From Viridibacillus soli (lineage in GTDB: Bacteria; Bacillota; Bacilli; Bacillales_A; Planococcaceae): a stretch of 64,000 bases of DNA. Where the stretch lies: positions 1-64,000 of the forward strand of contig NZ_JAEOAH010000022.1 in NCBI RefSeq assembly GCF_016612995.1, given 5' to 3'. The position numbers and the translations under genes were made by a program. Numbering within the stretch: position 1 is the stretch's first letter; each line of letters begins with the position of its first letter. The notes beneath the pieces are model-generated. The model was not told where the DNA came from and did no database searches. It was given only the letters and a program-made list of their open reading frames with translations. Positions 1 through 9,135 of this stretch are shown here, piece by piece.

Positions 1-405
1 TGCTCGCGACGTTTCAGCCGGGCGCTCAAAGTCAAAGAGTGACTTTGGCTTCCGTCTTCCAACGTGTTTCGCCGTTGGAAGAGCGCCTTCAGTATTAAGT
101 GTATCCAGCTTCAGCGGCCAGCCCCTCGAGGTCGTTTCCGTCTCCTCGGACAAAAGCTGAAGTGATGCTTTTGTTTCAGGCCCGCACGATGCGGGTCACG
201 CAGTCGTTGCCACAGGATGTGGCTGTTCCATTGTCCAACGCTTGTCGGGGCTAGACGGGCCGCTTCAGCATTTAGATAAGATATCCAGCTTCAGGCGCTA
301 ACGGCTCGAGGTCGTTTCCATTCTCTCGGTCGAAAACTGAAAAGACGTTTTCGATTCGAGAATTCCAACGCTTGTCGCCGTTGAACGAGCGCCTTCAGCA
401 TTTAG
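1..405. repeat. Cluster of structured intergenic repeat elements (partial copy plus two copies)
   Basis: No gene is seen here. A copy cut by the window start ends near position 95 with the hairpin TTCCAACG...CGTTGGAA followed by GAGCGCC. A long copy lies at about 108-283; its ends pair as AGCGGCC...GGCCGCT and AGCCCC...GGGGCT, with an internal stem AAAAGC...GCTTTT. It also carries an extra module with hairpins CCCGC...GCGGG and GCCACA...TGTGGC. A short copy lies at about 290-403 with GGCGC...GCGCC, AACGGC...GCCGTT and CGAAAAC...GTTTTCG. All start with a CCAGCTTC-like sequence and end CTTCAG. The last copy ends against the stop codon of yheE. Confidence 0.85.
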
Positions 406-609
406 TTAGTCATATACATGATAAAGCATCAACTCGTGTACCATTTTCTTAACGGTTTCTTCATCTTGCGGTACTAGGCTTGTCCAGATGATAGTGCCGT
501 TTTTTTGGTATTCTCCTTCGTAGCGTTGGTGCTTGTAGAAGAAGGAAATTTGCCAGCCCGGTAGTTGTTTATTTTCGAACAATGATTTAAAGCTGAAATG
601 TTGAATCAT
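406..609 (-). CDS. yheE: YheE family protein (DUF5342-like)
   Basis: This 67-residue protein resembles B. subtilis YheE, a small conserved Bacillales protein of unknown function. It begins MIQHFSF and ends with a HELMLYHVYD-type tail that I recognise from the family; the middle has an aromatic stretch (SFFYKHQRYEGEY). I chose the ATG at 609 because AAAGGGG lies about 7 bases upstream; the ATG two codons earlier is too close, and the longer reading frame has no ribosome site. It is divergent from the ferritin-like gene and heads the yhe block. No enzymatic motif is visible. Confidence 0.8.
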   Translation of the reverse strand: MIQHFSFKSLFENKQLPGWQISFFYKHQRYEGEYQKNGTIIWTSLVPQDEETVKKMVHELMLYHVYD

Positions 610-678
610 ATGCATACCCCTTTCATAGTGCTGGCCCTCTACGCATATAGTGTGAAAAAGCGTATGGGAGATGGCGTT

Positions 679-1068
679 ATGTTTGAAGAACAGTTGAAGA
701 AAGCGATTCAAGATGAATATCAGTCATATTATTGGTACAAATCGATGCTCGAATTAACGAAAGACCCGACATGGAGGTCCTATCTCGAGCGCATGATCAC
801 GGATCAGAAGTGCCATTACGAAATGTTCCAACAGCTTTATTATATGCTGACGGAGAAATATGTTCAAAAATTAACAAAGAAGCCACCATGCAAGGATTTT
901 AAGGCGTGTGTAAAAGAGGCGCTTGGGAAAGAGCTGGAGGCAACGGATTTATACAAGGAAATGTTCTTAAACGTGCCGATTGAGCAAGGGCAATATCCAT
1001 TGTTTATTGCGATGCAGGATGGAATGGAGCATGCAATCCGCTTTTCAACGATTTACAATGCACTATAA
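679..1068 (+). CDS. Ferritin-like four-helix protein
   Basis: This 129-residue protein is almost entirely helical. It carries carboxylate/histidine motifs spaced as in ferritin-like or rubrerythrin-like domains: EYQSYYWY early, DQKCHYEMF near residue 55, a Glu-rich KELEATDLY near 90 and DGMEHAIRF near 115. These could form a di-iron site, which is an inference. There is no rubredoxin zinc ribbon. The start at 679 follows GGGAGAT; upstream in-frame ATG codons overlap the divergent yheE leader and lack a ribosome site. It lies divergent to yheE and ahead of yheB. Function is unknown. Confidence 0.7.
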   Translation: MFEEQLKKAIQDEYQSYYWYKSMLELTKDPTWRSYLERMITDQKCHYEMFQQLYYMLTEKYVQKLTKKPPCKDFKACVKEALGKELEATDLYKEMFLNVPIEQGQYPLFIAMQDGMEHAIRFSTIYNAL

Positions 1069-1143
1069 ATAGGATGAAATCCCTAACTTCAATAGCTATT
1101 AATTCTCACCTACTGGACTGTCTGTTATAATGTAGGAGAGTTT

Positions 1144-2307
1144 TTGAAGAAATGGGTGAAGTATATGGGTGCTTTCGTAACAATACTATTTATGGCAGCA
1201 ATTGGAGCAGTCATTGGTGGATTTACGAATCATTTAGCAATTAAAATGCTATTTAGACCTTATAAAGCAATTTATATTGGTTCTTGGCGATTACCTTTTA
1301 CACCGGGCTTAATACCAAAACGTCGAGATGATTTGGCAAGACAATTAGGGAAAACAGTTGTGAATTATTTACTCACACCTGAAACATTCCGCAAAAAGTT
1401 CTTTTCAAATGATATTCGTTTGAAAATTGAACAATGGTTAAATGATAAAATTGCAACAAGCGTATTTACAAATGATAAAACGATTAATGACTGGCTACAA
1501 CAAGCTGGTGTTGAAAATTTCCATATTACCGTGGAAGACAAAGTAGACGAATTAATCGTAGATCAAGTAGATAAAGTGAAAAATGTGTTATCTACAAAAA
1601 CGGTTCGAGAGCTTTTACCTGAAAGATGGCAAGACAAGGCAAATACAAAAATTCCAGATATCGCACGTTATATTTTAAACAAAGGCGATGTTTATTTTGA
1701 ATCAGATGAAGGTTATCAAACGATCAAACGATTAATGGACGATTTCCTTGATACAAAAGGAACGCTTGGTGGCATGATTCAAATGTTCTTAGGTGATTCA
1801 TCATCACTTGTTAACAAAGGGCAAAAGGAAATAAAGAAATTTCTTAATGCTGAAGGCACATTTGTGCTAGTATCGAATATGCTAACGAATGAGTGGGTTA
1901 AATTACAAGATCAAACGATTCCCCAACTCATTGGCGAATTAGATTTCAATTCAACAACAAAAGCGCTTCAAGGCTATGTGAAGAATGAATTACAAATTCA
2001 GGAACGTTTAGATCAGCCGATCGTACATTATTGGGCAAATGGTGCCGAGTGGATGCAACAAAATGTTGTACCACAGATAGTGGAAAACGCTTTTGTACAA
2101 GCAGAAGTAAAGTTAGAAGATGTTTTAAAACGATTGAATTTAGAAGAAGTTGTACGCGAACAAGTGGACACTTTCCCTGTGGAGGTACTTGAGGATTTAG
2201 TGCTGGGCATTTCAAAACGTGAATTTAAAATGATTACCGTACTAGGCTTTGTTCTGGGTGGCATCATCGGGGTTGTTCAAGGAATTGTCGTAACAATTTT
2301 TAATTAA
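1144..2307 (+). CDS. yheB: DUF445 membrane-anchored protein YheB
   Basis: This 387-residue protein matches the DUF445 family. It has an N-terminal hydrophobic segment (about residues 8-28) followed by [16 protein letters not shown], the family hallmark. A long helical middle and a C-terminal hydrophobic hairpin (about 363-385) follow. B. subtilis YheB is of similar length. The start is a TTG at 1144 with GGAG five bases before it; the next ATG (codon 8) is too far from that site. It is followed 21 bases later by yheA, the same pair as in B. subtilis, so the two are probably one operon. Biochemical role is unknown. Confidence 0.85.
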   Translation: MKKWVKYMGAFVTILFMAAIGAVIGGFTNHLAIKMLFRPYKAIYIGSWRLPFTPGLIPKRRDDLARQLGKTVVNYLLTPETFRKKFFSNDIRLKIEQWLNDKIATSVFTNDKTINDWLQQAGVENFHITVEDKVDELIVDQVDKVKNVLSTKTVRELLPERWQDKANTKIPDIARYILNKGDVYFESDEGYQTIKRLMDDFLDTKGTLGGMIQMFLGDSSSLVNKGQKEIKKFLNAEGTFVLVSNMLTNEWVKLQDQTIPQLIGELDFNSTTKALQGYVKNELQIQERLDQPIVHYWANGAEWMQQNVVPQIVENAFVQAEVKLEDVLKRLNLEEVVREQVDTFPVEVLEDLVLGISKREFKMITVLGFVLGGIIGVVQGIVVTIFN

Positions 2308-2328
2308 AAGTGAAGGTAGGATAAAAAA

Positions 2329-2673
2329 ATGATTAATATTTATAATGACATTAACAAATTAGAAGCAACATTCCGTCAAACAGCAGAATTTGAGGCTTTA
2401 AAGGCTGCTGTTGCAGAAGTGAAAAATGATTCAGAGGCACTTTCATTGTTCCAAAACTTCCGTAAAGTGCAATTGAACCTACAAGAGAAGCAAGCAAAAG
2501 GTGAGCAAATTGAAGAAGATGAGATAACATATGCTGGGAAAACGGCACAACTTGCTCAACAAAACGAAAAAATAGAGAAAATGCTACAAACAGAAATGGC
2601 CTTAAGTGGTTTAATTGAAGAAGTAAATCGCATTCTTATCAAACCAGTTCAAGAACTATACGCAGAAATCTAA
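2329..2673 (+). CDS. yheA: YlbF/YmcA family protein YheA (UPF0342)
   Basis: This 114-residue, fully helical, charged protein belongs to the YlbF/YmcA-like family (former UPF0342). It matches B. subtilis YheA in length and position. The N-terminus MINIYNDINKLEATFRQT and the run ALSLFQNFRKVQ are typical. Relatives YlbF and YmcA form a complex that modulates RNase Y, but YheA itself has no settled function; any RNA-decay link is an inference. It is co-oriented 21 bases after yheB with AAGGTAGGA before the ATG. A strong terminator follows at 2702-2738. Confidence 0.85.
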   Translation: MINIYNDINKLEATFRQTAEFEALKAAVAEVKNDSEALSLFQNFRKVQLNLQEKQAKGEQIEEDEITYAGKTAQLAQQNEKIEKMLQTEMALSGLIEEVNRILIKPVQELYAEI

Positions 2674-2701
2674 TCATATATACAAAATGTGAAAGTTATT
2701 T

Positions 2702-2738
2702 AAAACCTCGTACTGACAATTGTCAGTACGAGGTTTTA
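2702..2738. terminator. Bidirectional terminator between yheA and hemAT
   Basis: A perfect inverted repeat AACCTCGTACTGACA/TGTCAGTACGAGGTT is flanked by A-tracts and T-tracts, so it can serve both convergent genes. It separates yheA (+) from hemAT (-). Confidence 0.9.
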
Positions 2739-2741
2739 TTA

Positions 2742-4037
2742 TTACATAGCAGTTAGATTTTCGGATGCACTATGGATGCGTTTAGAATTTTGCTGAATAG
2801 AATTTAAGCTTTTATTAATATCACACACACCTGTAAATAAATCGCTATTGCGCTTTTTTAGCTGGTGCATGAGTTTTACGATTTGCGTAAAGGACGTATC
2901 TGTAGCTAAAACTTGAGTACAAGATTCATTAACAAGCAGCTGTAATTCTTGTGAAGTCATAGTAATTGTAATTGTTTTGCTATTTGTTTCAGCTAAAATG
3001 AGATCAACTTCTGCTAAAGAGGATTTAGTGCTTTCAGCAAGTTTTCGCACCTCACTTGCTACTACTGCAAAGCCATTACCATGTTCGCCCGCACGTGCTG
3101 CTTCAATTGAAGCGTTAAGTGCTAGCAGGTTTGTTTGATTGGCAATTTGTGTAATAATTTGAGAAATGTTTGTTATTTTACTATTTAACTTATGAAGCTC
3201 GTCTACATTCTGTGTGATTGCTATCATTGTATCTTGTAACTTTTCGCTATTTTGTTCTGTCATTTTCAAGCGTTGTTGTTCCTGGAGTGCACCATTCATA
3301 ACTTGACAAGTCAAATCAGTATTATCACTAGATAGTTTCTCTAATGAGCTAAGAACTTTCGTCATTTCGACAATATCATTTGCTGTCTCAGATGTAACAG
3401 CACTAAGGGAGACTGAATTGGAGTGGATAATCTCCATAATTTCTGACTTTCGCTCATTTTCTTTTGTAAGCTCCTCTTGATGTTGTTTTTCGTATGCTTC
3501 TAACACAATTTGCTGCTCAAAATTTAAAGTTTTGGCTATCGAATTTAAAATTTTGAATTGCTCAGTATGATTAAACTTAGTTCGTTGAACAATTGAGAAA
3601 AAGCCATTAAGCAGATCTTGGAACGCACTCATATACCATTTTGGCTCTAACCCAATTTTAGCGTGAATAAAGGCGATTCTATAACGTTTCTCCATAAAAC
3701 TTTCATCAATTTGTCCATCAAACATTTCTGAAATATGTTTCTTCAATGCTTTTTTTAAACGGTCAATTGAGCTATTATGATCAATAACTCTTCCAAGCGA
3801 ATCTTCCTTCTCAAGATTTTCATAGAACTTTGCTACAATGGATTCAATGTTTTCGATTAGAATAGGTTTCATAACGCGTAGGATGGCTAAGTCATTTTCT
3901 GTTAATTGAATCATGTCCATCTGATTATAAATGGAACGATCGAGAGATGAAGAAATTTTAACACCTCCTATTTTTTGTAAAATTAATGAGTCTAGAGATT
4001 CGTTTTTGGTTACAGTGTTTCTTGATAAAAAAGACAC
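2742..4037 (-). CDS. hemAT: Heme-based aerotaxis transducer HemAT
   Basis: This 431-residue soluble chemotaxis transducer has a globin-coupled sensor domain (about 1-190) and a C-terminal methyl-accepting signalling domain. In the sensor, the stretch [15 protein letters not shown] supplies the expected proximal heme histidine. The signalling hairpin tip reads [21 protein letters not shown] near residue 308-328. Length equals that of B. subtilis HemAT (432 aa). It has no membrane segments, as expected for this cytoplasmic oxygen sensor, which signals to CheA. The start is a GTG with AAAGGAGA seven bases upstream. It stands alone between two terminators. Confidence 0.93.
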   Translation of the reverse strand: MSFLSRNTVTKNESLDSLILQKIGGVKISSSLDRSIYNQMDMIQLTENDLAILRVMKPILIENIESIVAKFYENLEKEDSLGRVIDHNSSIDRLKKALKKHISEMFDGQIDESFMEKRYRIAFIHAKIGLEPKWYMSAFQDLLNGFFSIVQRTKFNHTEQFKILNSIAKTLNFEQQIVLEAYEKQHQEELTKENERKSEIMEIIHSNSVSLSAVTSETANDIVEMTKVLSSLEKLSSDNTDLTCQVMNGALQEQQRLKMTEQNSEKLQDTMIAITQNVDELHKLNSKITNISQIITQIANQTNLLALNASIEAARAGEHGNGFAVVASEVRKLAESTKSSLAEVDLILAETNSKTITITMTSQELQLLVNESCTQVLATDTSFTQIVKLMHQLKKRNSDLFTGVCDINKSLNSIQQNSKRIHSASENLTAM

Positions 4038-4146
4038 AGTAATCTCTCCTTTTCTAGTATAATAAGCTTATTATAAGGTTTTTCTTACTTATTTGATAGT
4101 TAAATGTGAAAAAGGGGAGATTCTTATATTCAAGTCTTTGTATTAA

Positions 4147-4332
4147 TGGAGACTGGGCGTTGGGCTTAATTGTGGTGTCTCATGTAAACTTGTGAATGCA
4201 TCAACAGGTAAGATTACGCTACTCCATCACCCTGAAGATCCTGTAGTTTATATTAAAATATTTGGAGACGTTATCGATAAAAAGCTAACAATTCTTGATG
4301 AACTCTATAAAGAAGAACTAGAACTAATATAA
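4147..4332 (+). pseudogene. Short open stretch, possible 3' remnant of a lost gene
   Basis: The 340-base gap between hemAT and cdaR contains an open frame of 61 codons. It ends with a protein-like sequence including STGKITLLHHPEDP, IKIFGDVIDKK and LYKEELELI before the stop. It has no good start: a stop precedes 4147, and the only candidate, GTG at 4192, has no ribosome site. I read it as the C-terminal remnant of a deleted gene; I do not recognise the family. Confidence 0.35.
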
Positions 4333-4379
4333 AAAAATAGGTAAGCAACCCCGATTAAGAGGATGCTTACCTATTTTTA
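4331..4379. terminator. Terminator downstream of cdaR
   Basis: An inverted repeat AAATAGGTAAGCA...TGCTTACCTATTT with T-rich flanks sits directly beyond the cdaR stop codon. It can act for the minus-strand gene and for anything left of the plus-strand remnant. Confidence 0.8.
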
Positions 4380-5456
4380 TTTATTTTTTAACCATAGTGC
4401 AATTTGTAGTATAATGGCGTCCTGGAAATTGGCGGGGTCATAACCGGTTGTTTCATGTATTTGATTTAAGCGATAAGTAAGTGTATGTCGGTGAATCCCA
4501 AGTTCTTCGGAACAGATTGTGAGCTGTTGATTATTTGAAAAATACACAACCAACGTATGTATTAGTTTATTATTTAAATCTTTTAATACACGGCTTGTGA
4601 AATGCAAGGCTTCTTGGGAATCACTTTTTTTCAGTAAAGAAAAAATTTCAACCTCTTCAAAAAAAATAATGGACTTTTTCTTGTCACCGTACTCAATGGC
4701 GTTTTTCGCAGTTTCATAAGAGTAAGATGCTTTTTCTAATGATTGTACAGGCTGACCGATGCCGATTCTGACGTTAAAATATTTTTTTAGTTGAGTTAAC
4801 AACATTGTTATTTTACGTTTAATCGCTTTAGTATCCATACCAGATACTAAAATAAAATGCTCGTTCAATTGATATCTACCAAAGATAACAGATTCATGAA
4901 TAAAAAAATCTTCCATATGTTCGACAAAAGATTGGTAGGCCATTAATGTTGCCTCAACATCTAACGTAATCGCATAAAAGGGTGGTGCATAAAAGAAGCC
5001 TATTTTATATAAACGTTCTTCCATTACTTTTTGCAAGGGCTGCTGATTCATCAAATCTTGGAAAATCGTCTCACGCATTTTACGTTTCCATTCGCTTTGT
5101 GAGGCTATAAGTGCTTGGTGTACCATCATTTCAGTTGTTAACTGAACGAGTGTGGCTACTTCCACAATATCATCTGGGTTTCCAGTAATACCAATTACAC
5201 CTACAAGCTCATTTTGAAAGAAGATAGGTAAGTTAATACCAGGCTTTGCATTTTGGAAAAGATGGTTGTTTTCCTCTGTAATAATGAGCGCTTTTTCTGT
5301 TTTTGCAACAATTCGGGCCCCTCCATGAATACTTTCTACACGCAACCGATCTCCGGAAGCCAAGATCATTCCGTTTGTATGCACAACGTTTATATTGCGG
5401 TGTAAACGTAACATCGTCTGTTCCACAATTTGGTTTGCTAACTGTTTTGATATCAT
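4377..5456 (-). CDS. cdaR: CdaR/PucR-type sugar diacid or glycerate regulator
   Basis: This 359-residue transcription factor has the architecture of carbohydrate diacid regulators. An N-terminal diacid-recognition domain (about 1-130) contains LANQIVEQTM, a PGINLPIFF run and LVGVIGITG. A central GGDEF-like module follows, then a C-terminal PucR-type helix-turn-helix (CSEELGIHRHTLTYRLNQI, near residue 315-335). Such proteins activate genes for glycerate, glucarate or galactarate use. It is divergent from glycerate kinase, which is the likely target. The permease that would complete the locus is broken, so the regulator may now control only glxK. Confidence 0.85.
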   Translation of the reverse strand: MISKQLANQIVEQTMLRLHRNINVVHTNGMILASGDRLRVESIHGGARIVAKTEKALIITEENNHLFQNAKPGINLPIFFQNELVGVIGITGNPDDIVEVATLVQLTTEMMVHQALIASQSEWKRKMRETIFQDLMNQQPLQKVMEERLYKIGFFYAPPFYAITLDVEATLMAYQSFVEHMEDFFIHESVIFGRYQLNEHFILVSGMDTKAIKRKITMLLTQLKKYFNVRIGIGQPVQSLEKASYSYETAKNAIEYGDKKKSIIFFEEVEIFSLLKKSDSQEALHFTSRVLKDLNNKLIHTLVVYFSNNQQLTICSEELGIHRHTLTYRLNQIHETTGYDPANFQDAIILQIALWLKNK

Positions 5457-5551
5457 ACTTTTCCTCCGCAGTGTATAAAAAAAAACTATTATAATATAAG
5501 GATTTATACATTAAGTATAATGCAAAACATTGGATTTATCACTATAATTTG

Positions 5552-5565
5552 TATAAGCGCTTTAT
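5552..5565. promoter_or_regulatory. Possible CcpA (cre) site before glycerate kinase
   Basis: The sequence TATAAGCGCTTTAT contains the AAGCGCTT core of catabolite-response elements and agrees with most, but not all, consensus positions (the outer TG/CA are missing). It lies just after a TATAAT at 5543-5548 and 18 bases before the glxK start, where CcpA could block transcription. This is a motif match only. Confidence 0.35.
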
Positions 5566-5582
5566 TTACAGGGGGGATTGCT

Positions 5583-6719
5583 ATGAAAATCGTTGTCAGT
5601 CCAGATTCTTTTAAAGGTTCTCTTACAGCTACAGAAGCGGCTAGAGCAATGGCAGCAGCTATTCAAGATATAAATGCAGAAATTGAAACTGTACTATTAC
5701 CTGTAGCAGATGGTGGTGAAGGTACACTAGAGCCGCTAGTGGAAGCCACAAAAGGTCAAATTATTATTGTGCAAGTACATGATCCGATAGGTCGACCTAT
5801 TGAAGCTGAATACGGTGTTTTAGGAGATGGAGAAACTTGTGTTATTGAAATGGCGAAGGCGTCTGGTTTAACGCTTTTGACTAACGATGAAAGAAATCCT
5901 CTGATTGCTTCGACTTATGGAACAGGGGAATTAATATGTCATGCACTAGATGCTGGTTACCGTAAATTCGTCATTGGTATTGGGGGAAGTGCTACAAATG
6001 ATGGTGGTACTGGCATGCTTCATGCGCTAGGTATGAAATTTTTAAATGTTAATGGGTACGATTTAGAACTTGGCGCAGGTGCACTAAGTACACTTCATGG
6101 AATTGATGCTTCGGCATTTGATGAACGGATTCAAGCATGTCAATTTGTTATTGCATGTGACGTTGATAATCCATTTGTGGGGACAAATGGAGCAACTGCG
6201 ATTTTTGGGCCGCAAAAAGGTGTCACACCTGATATGGTTCAACAAATTGATGATAATTTAACGGTTTTAGCGAATAAAATCGAAGCAATGACAAGTGTCG
6301 CATTACAAAATAAACCAGGTGCAGGAGCAGCTGGAGGACTAGGTGGAGCATTTTTAGCTTATTTTCCAGTCGTATTAAAGCCAGGGATTGAAGTCGTTAT
6401 GACAGCAATTGATTTTCACGGACAAATTAAGGGAGCGTCATTGATTTTAACGGGGGAAGGGAAATCTGATTTACAAACACTTTCAGGGAAAGCACCAATC
6501 GGTATTGCTAATGCAGCGAAAGAGCTGCAAATACCAGTCGTATTAATTTCTGGTTACATAGACGAAGGTAGTCGCGCGCAGTTATCCGAACATTTCTTGG
6601 CGATGGCAAGCGTTGCAAATGAATATATTACACAACAAGAATCGATCCAACATGCCTCAATCCATTTAAGAAAAAGGACTTATGAAGCGGTCCAAAACAT
6701 TATCAAAAAAATATTATAG
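5583..6719 (+). CDS. glxK: Glycerate kinase (GlxK/GarK type)
   Basis: This 378-residue member of the type-1 glycerate kinase family phosphorylates glycerate with ATP in the cytoplasm. Family signatures are the N-terminal MKIVVSPDSFKGSLTA, VADGGEGT near residue 46, GIGGSATNDGGTGML near 130, a GAGAAGGLGGAF run near 245 and LTGEGKSD near 290. I chose the ATG at 5583 over an upstream in-frame codon because CAGGGGGG lies just before it and family proteins start there. It is divergent from cdaR and immediately followed by a GntP-family permease remnant, so this was a glycerate uptake and use locus. Confidence 0.92.
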   Translation: MKIVVSPDSFKGSLTATEAARAMAAAIQDINAEIETVLLPVADGGEGTLEPLVEATKGQIIIVQVHDPIGRPIEAEYGVLGDGETCVIEMAKASGLTLLTNDERNPLIASTYGTGELICHALDAGYRKFVIGIGGSATNDGGTGMLHALGMKFLNVNGYDLELGAGALSTLHGIDASAFDERIQACQFVIACDVDNPFVGTNGATAIFGPQKGVTPDMVQQIDDNLTVLANKIEAMTSVALQNKPGAGAAGGLGGAFLAYFPVVLKPGIEVVMTAIDFHGQIKGASLILTGEGKSDLQTLSGKAPIGIANAAKELQIPVVLISGYIDEGSRAQLSEHFLAMASVANEYITQQESIQHASIHLRKRTYEAVQNIIKKIL

Positions 6720-6728
6720 GGGTAAGCA

Positions 6729-7165
6729 CCTGTTCTGTTAATTACTGTAACAGGTGGGGTGGCGCTCTTGGTACAATTATTAAAAATACAGGTGTAGCAG
6801 AAATTTTACAAAGCATGGATCTTGGCGTTTTCGAAAGCGGTACATTATTCTTACTAGTACCATTCTTAATCGCAGCAGCTTTAAAATCAGCTCAAGGTTC
6901 ATCAACTGCAGCAATAGTTATTATATCTTCTTTAATTGCACCGATGCTACCAACTCTAGGTATTGTAGGAGCACTTCCATTAGCATTAGTTGTGATGGGC
7001 GGGTGCAATGACAGTTAGCCACGTAAATGACAGCTTCTTCTGGGGAGTTACACAATTCAGTGGCATGTCAGTAATAGATGCTTACAAAGCACAACAATGG
7101 CAACACTTTTACAAAGAATTACAACATTAGCGGTAACGATGATTCTTTGGTTACTATTAGTCTAA
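6729..7165 (+). pseudogene. GntP-family permease, truncated and frameshifted remnant
   Basis: Only the C-terminal third of a gluconate/glycerate:H+ symporter of the GntP family remains. The frames read VLLITVTGG, then ALGTIIKNTGVAE, LIAAALKSAQGSSTAA and GIVGALPLALVVMGGC, then after a shift near 7005 AMTVSHVNDSFFWGVTQFSG, with another break near 7090. An intact protein would be over 400 residues. The remnant starts about 10 bases after the glxK stop, which points to a deletion joining the two. Loss of the permease means glycerate import must use another route or is gone. Confidence 0.85.
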
Positions 7166-7167
7166 AA

Positions 7168-7251
7168 AGTAGAGAAAACAATGAAGTGGGTGCTACTTAC
7201 TACGATTTGTCCGTTGCAAAAGGTGTATATAAAAAGGCGGAAAAACAATGA
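7168..7251 (+). other. Short protein-like tail, unidentified remnant
   Basis: Right after the permease remnant an open stretch reads NNEVGATYYDLSVAKGVYKK and stops at 7249-7251. It has no start and does not resemble the GntP C-terminus. It may be the end of a second decayed gene. Between here and 7490 I see only a terminator and AT-rich sequence. Confidence 0.25.
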
Positions 7252-7293
7252 TTGATGTGAAACTGTGAAATGGAATAATAATTAAAAATAGCT

Positions 7294-7332
7294 CTTAAGC
7301 AAATGCAGATGGAATTGCTTAAGGGTTTTTCT
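7294..7332 (+). terminator. Rho-independent terminator after the glycerate locus
   Basis: Inverted repeat CTTAAGCAA...TTGCTTAAG followed by a T-rich run; a loop of about 12 bases separates the arms. Confidence 0.8.
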
Positions 7333-7489
7333 ATTTTTATGAAGAAGCTTTATTAACCAGGTGTTAATTCTTAAATGAATTTATATATACATATTAGGAC
7401 ATAGAAGATTAATCATGAATAGCAGTGCTATTGAATATATTAGATATGTAGTTCGATAAGGGGATATTACCGCTAAAGGGGGTGCAGCT

Positions 7490-8317
7490 GTGAGTGAAAT
7501 GGAATTAAAAAATCTGTTGTTAGAGCTGCAAAATGATCAAAAAAATTGGGCTGAAGTAGCTGAGCAACAGTTTGTTTTTTCGATGATGGAGCATATTGGA
7601 TCAACGGATAGTGAGCTTCGAGATGAATTGGTTTATCAAGCGTTTTGGCGACTAATTCATGACCGACATTTATCGAATGAACTCATGAATGATATGTTGA
7701 AAACTGCGCTTAGTGATGTGTATTTATTTTATGAAATTGGTGAAAAGGGAGTGGATAGCGTATTTAAACGCTCCTTCACAACATTATTAATCGCATTAAT
7801 ATTAAATCAGGATTTACAACATTCATTTTTGACAGATGAAATGATTGAAAAGGTGAAGGACAAACTAGTGGCGTATTTAGATTTAGAGGAGGATATAAGG
7901 GGGTATGTTACTGACAAGGGCTGGGCACACAGCGTTGCACACACTGCTTATGCCATTGATGAACTTGTGAAGAATCCCAAGTTAAAAGTAGATGACTATG
8001 ATGATATATTCCAATCATTAGTGAATAAAATATTTACTTCTAAAGCGGTTTATATTGCGGGCGAGGACGAACGGGTCATCACACCTATATTTACGATGAT
8101 TGAAAATGGCTTATCTATTGATATAGCTAAGGGGCTTTTTGAGCGAATTCCTCCATTTTTGTCAAAGCAAAAAGAGAAAGCGACTACTAAGAAATTTATT
8201 ATTCTACAAGCAAACTGCAAGACGTTTTTGAAAAGCTTTTATTATATGGCATCTACTGATAGAAAATATTCTTTTATTGAGCGGAAGATTGAGCGTTGTT
8301 TAACTGAAATTCGATGA
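7490..8317 (+). CDS. DUF2785 domain protein
   Basis: This 275-residue soluble helical protein is assigned to DUF2785 by the central motif RGYVTDKGWAHSVAHTAYA (about residue 137-155), which is characteristic of that family. No catalytic site, signal peptide or membrane segment is evident. The start is a GTG at 7490 preceded by AAAGGGGGTG at good spacing. It is monocistronic, with AT-rich sequence on both sides. Function is unknown; several DUF2785 genes in Bacillales are stand-alone like this one. Confidence 0.75.
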   Translation: MSEMELKNLLLELQNDQKNWAEVAEQQFVFSMMEHIGSTDSELRDELVYQAFWRLIHDRHLSNELMNDMLKTALSDVYLFYEIGEKGVDSVFKRSFTTLLIALILNQDLQHSFLTDEMIEKVKDKLVAYLDLEEDIRGYVTDKGWAHSVAHTAYAIDELVKNPKLKVDDYDDIFQSLVNKIFTSKAVYIAGEDERVITPIFTMIENGLSIDIAKGLFERIPPFLSKQKEKATTKKFIILQANCKTFLKSFYYMASTDRKYSFIERKIERCLTEIR

Positions 8318-8432
8318 AAAATAGCTTGGATCGCCCATTTGATAGTTGAAGAGCTGAAGTACTGGACAGCAATAGAGTGAGTGAGTACTAATCTTTTCTT
8401 ATATAAATAAACTAAAATGCCTACCTTTATTA

Positions 8433-8441
8433 TGGTACAAT
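8433..8441 (+). promoter_or_regulatory. Extended -10 promoter element for the lipoprotein gene
   Basis: TGGTACAAT fits an extended -10 (TGnTAnAAT) 34 bases before the start at 8475. No clear -35 is seen, which extended -10 promoters tolerate. Confidence 0.45.
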
Positions 8442-8474
8442 ATTAAGAACAATGTGTACGGAAGGTAGGAATTT

Positions 8475-9083
8475 ATGGATATCAAAAGGTTACTAGCAGG
8501 TGGATTAATCGCTAGTGCATTAGTGGTTGCAGGTTGCTCACCTGATGGCAAAATAGAGAATAAGCAACAAGACAAAAGTGATGTTGCAGTAGATAAAGGT
8601 TTAATGAATGTCGAAATAAAAGTCCCAGCTTCATTTTATGAAGGTGAAGATATAGATGCAATTATTGCAAGTGCAAAGGAAGATAAGGAATATAAAGAAG
8701 TGAAAAAGAACAGTGACGGCTCTGTAACATACATTATGTCACGGAAGCAGCACACTGCTCTTATGATAAAAAAGAAAGAATCTACAGCCTCGAACGTTAA
8801 AGAAATTGAAGAGGATTCTGAAACTCCTTCTGTTCAAAAAATCGAATATAATAATAACTTCTCAGAGTTTACAGTAGTTGTAGATAAAGAGGAGTTTGAA
8901 AATAGCTTTGATAGCACTGCGGTCTTTTCTATAGGCTTTATAGGTATGTTATATCAAGTCTTTGATGGTACCGCAGAGGAAGATATGAAAGTGACTGTCA
9001 AAATGAAAGATGCCAAGAATGGTAAAGTTTTCGATGAAACTATTTATCCCGATGCATTGGATGAAATTGGTGAAGAGAAATAA
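8475..9083 (+). CDS. Putative secreted lipoprotein, family not recognised
   Basis: This 202-residue protein begins with a lipoprotein signal peptide: MDIKRLLAGG, a hydrophobic core and the lipobox VAGC with Cys21. The mature part is acidic and lysine-rich, with a linker followed by two beta-rich stretches (IKVPASFYEGED and FSEFTVVVDKEEFENSF). It would be anchored on the outer face of the membrane. I do not recognise a named domain. It is monocistronic, with GGAAGGTAGGA before the ATG and a terminator-like hairpin after it. Confidence 0.8.
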   Translation: MDIKRLLAGGLIASALVVAGCSPDGKIENKQQDKSDVAVDKGLMNVEIKVPASFYEGEDIDAIIASAKEDKEYKEVKKNSDGSVTYIMSRKQHTALMIKKKESTASNVKEIEEDSETPSVQKIEYNNNFSEFTVVVDKEEFENSFDSTAVFSIGFIGMLYQVFDGTAEEDMKVTVKMKDAKNGKVFDETIYPDALDEIGEEK

Positions 9084-9095
9084 GCGATTTATATG

Positions 9096-9135
9096 AGGTC
9101 ATTAGCGAAGTATTACAAGCTAATGACTTTTATTA
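9096..9135 (+). terminator. Terminator after the lipoprotein gene
   Basis: Hairpin GGTCATTAGC...GCTAATGAC followed by TTTTATT. Confidence 0.7.
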
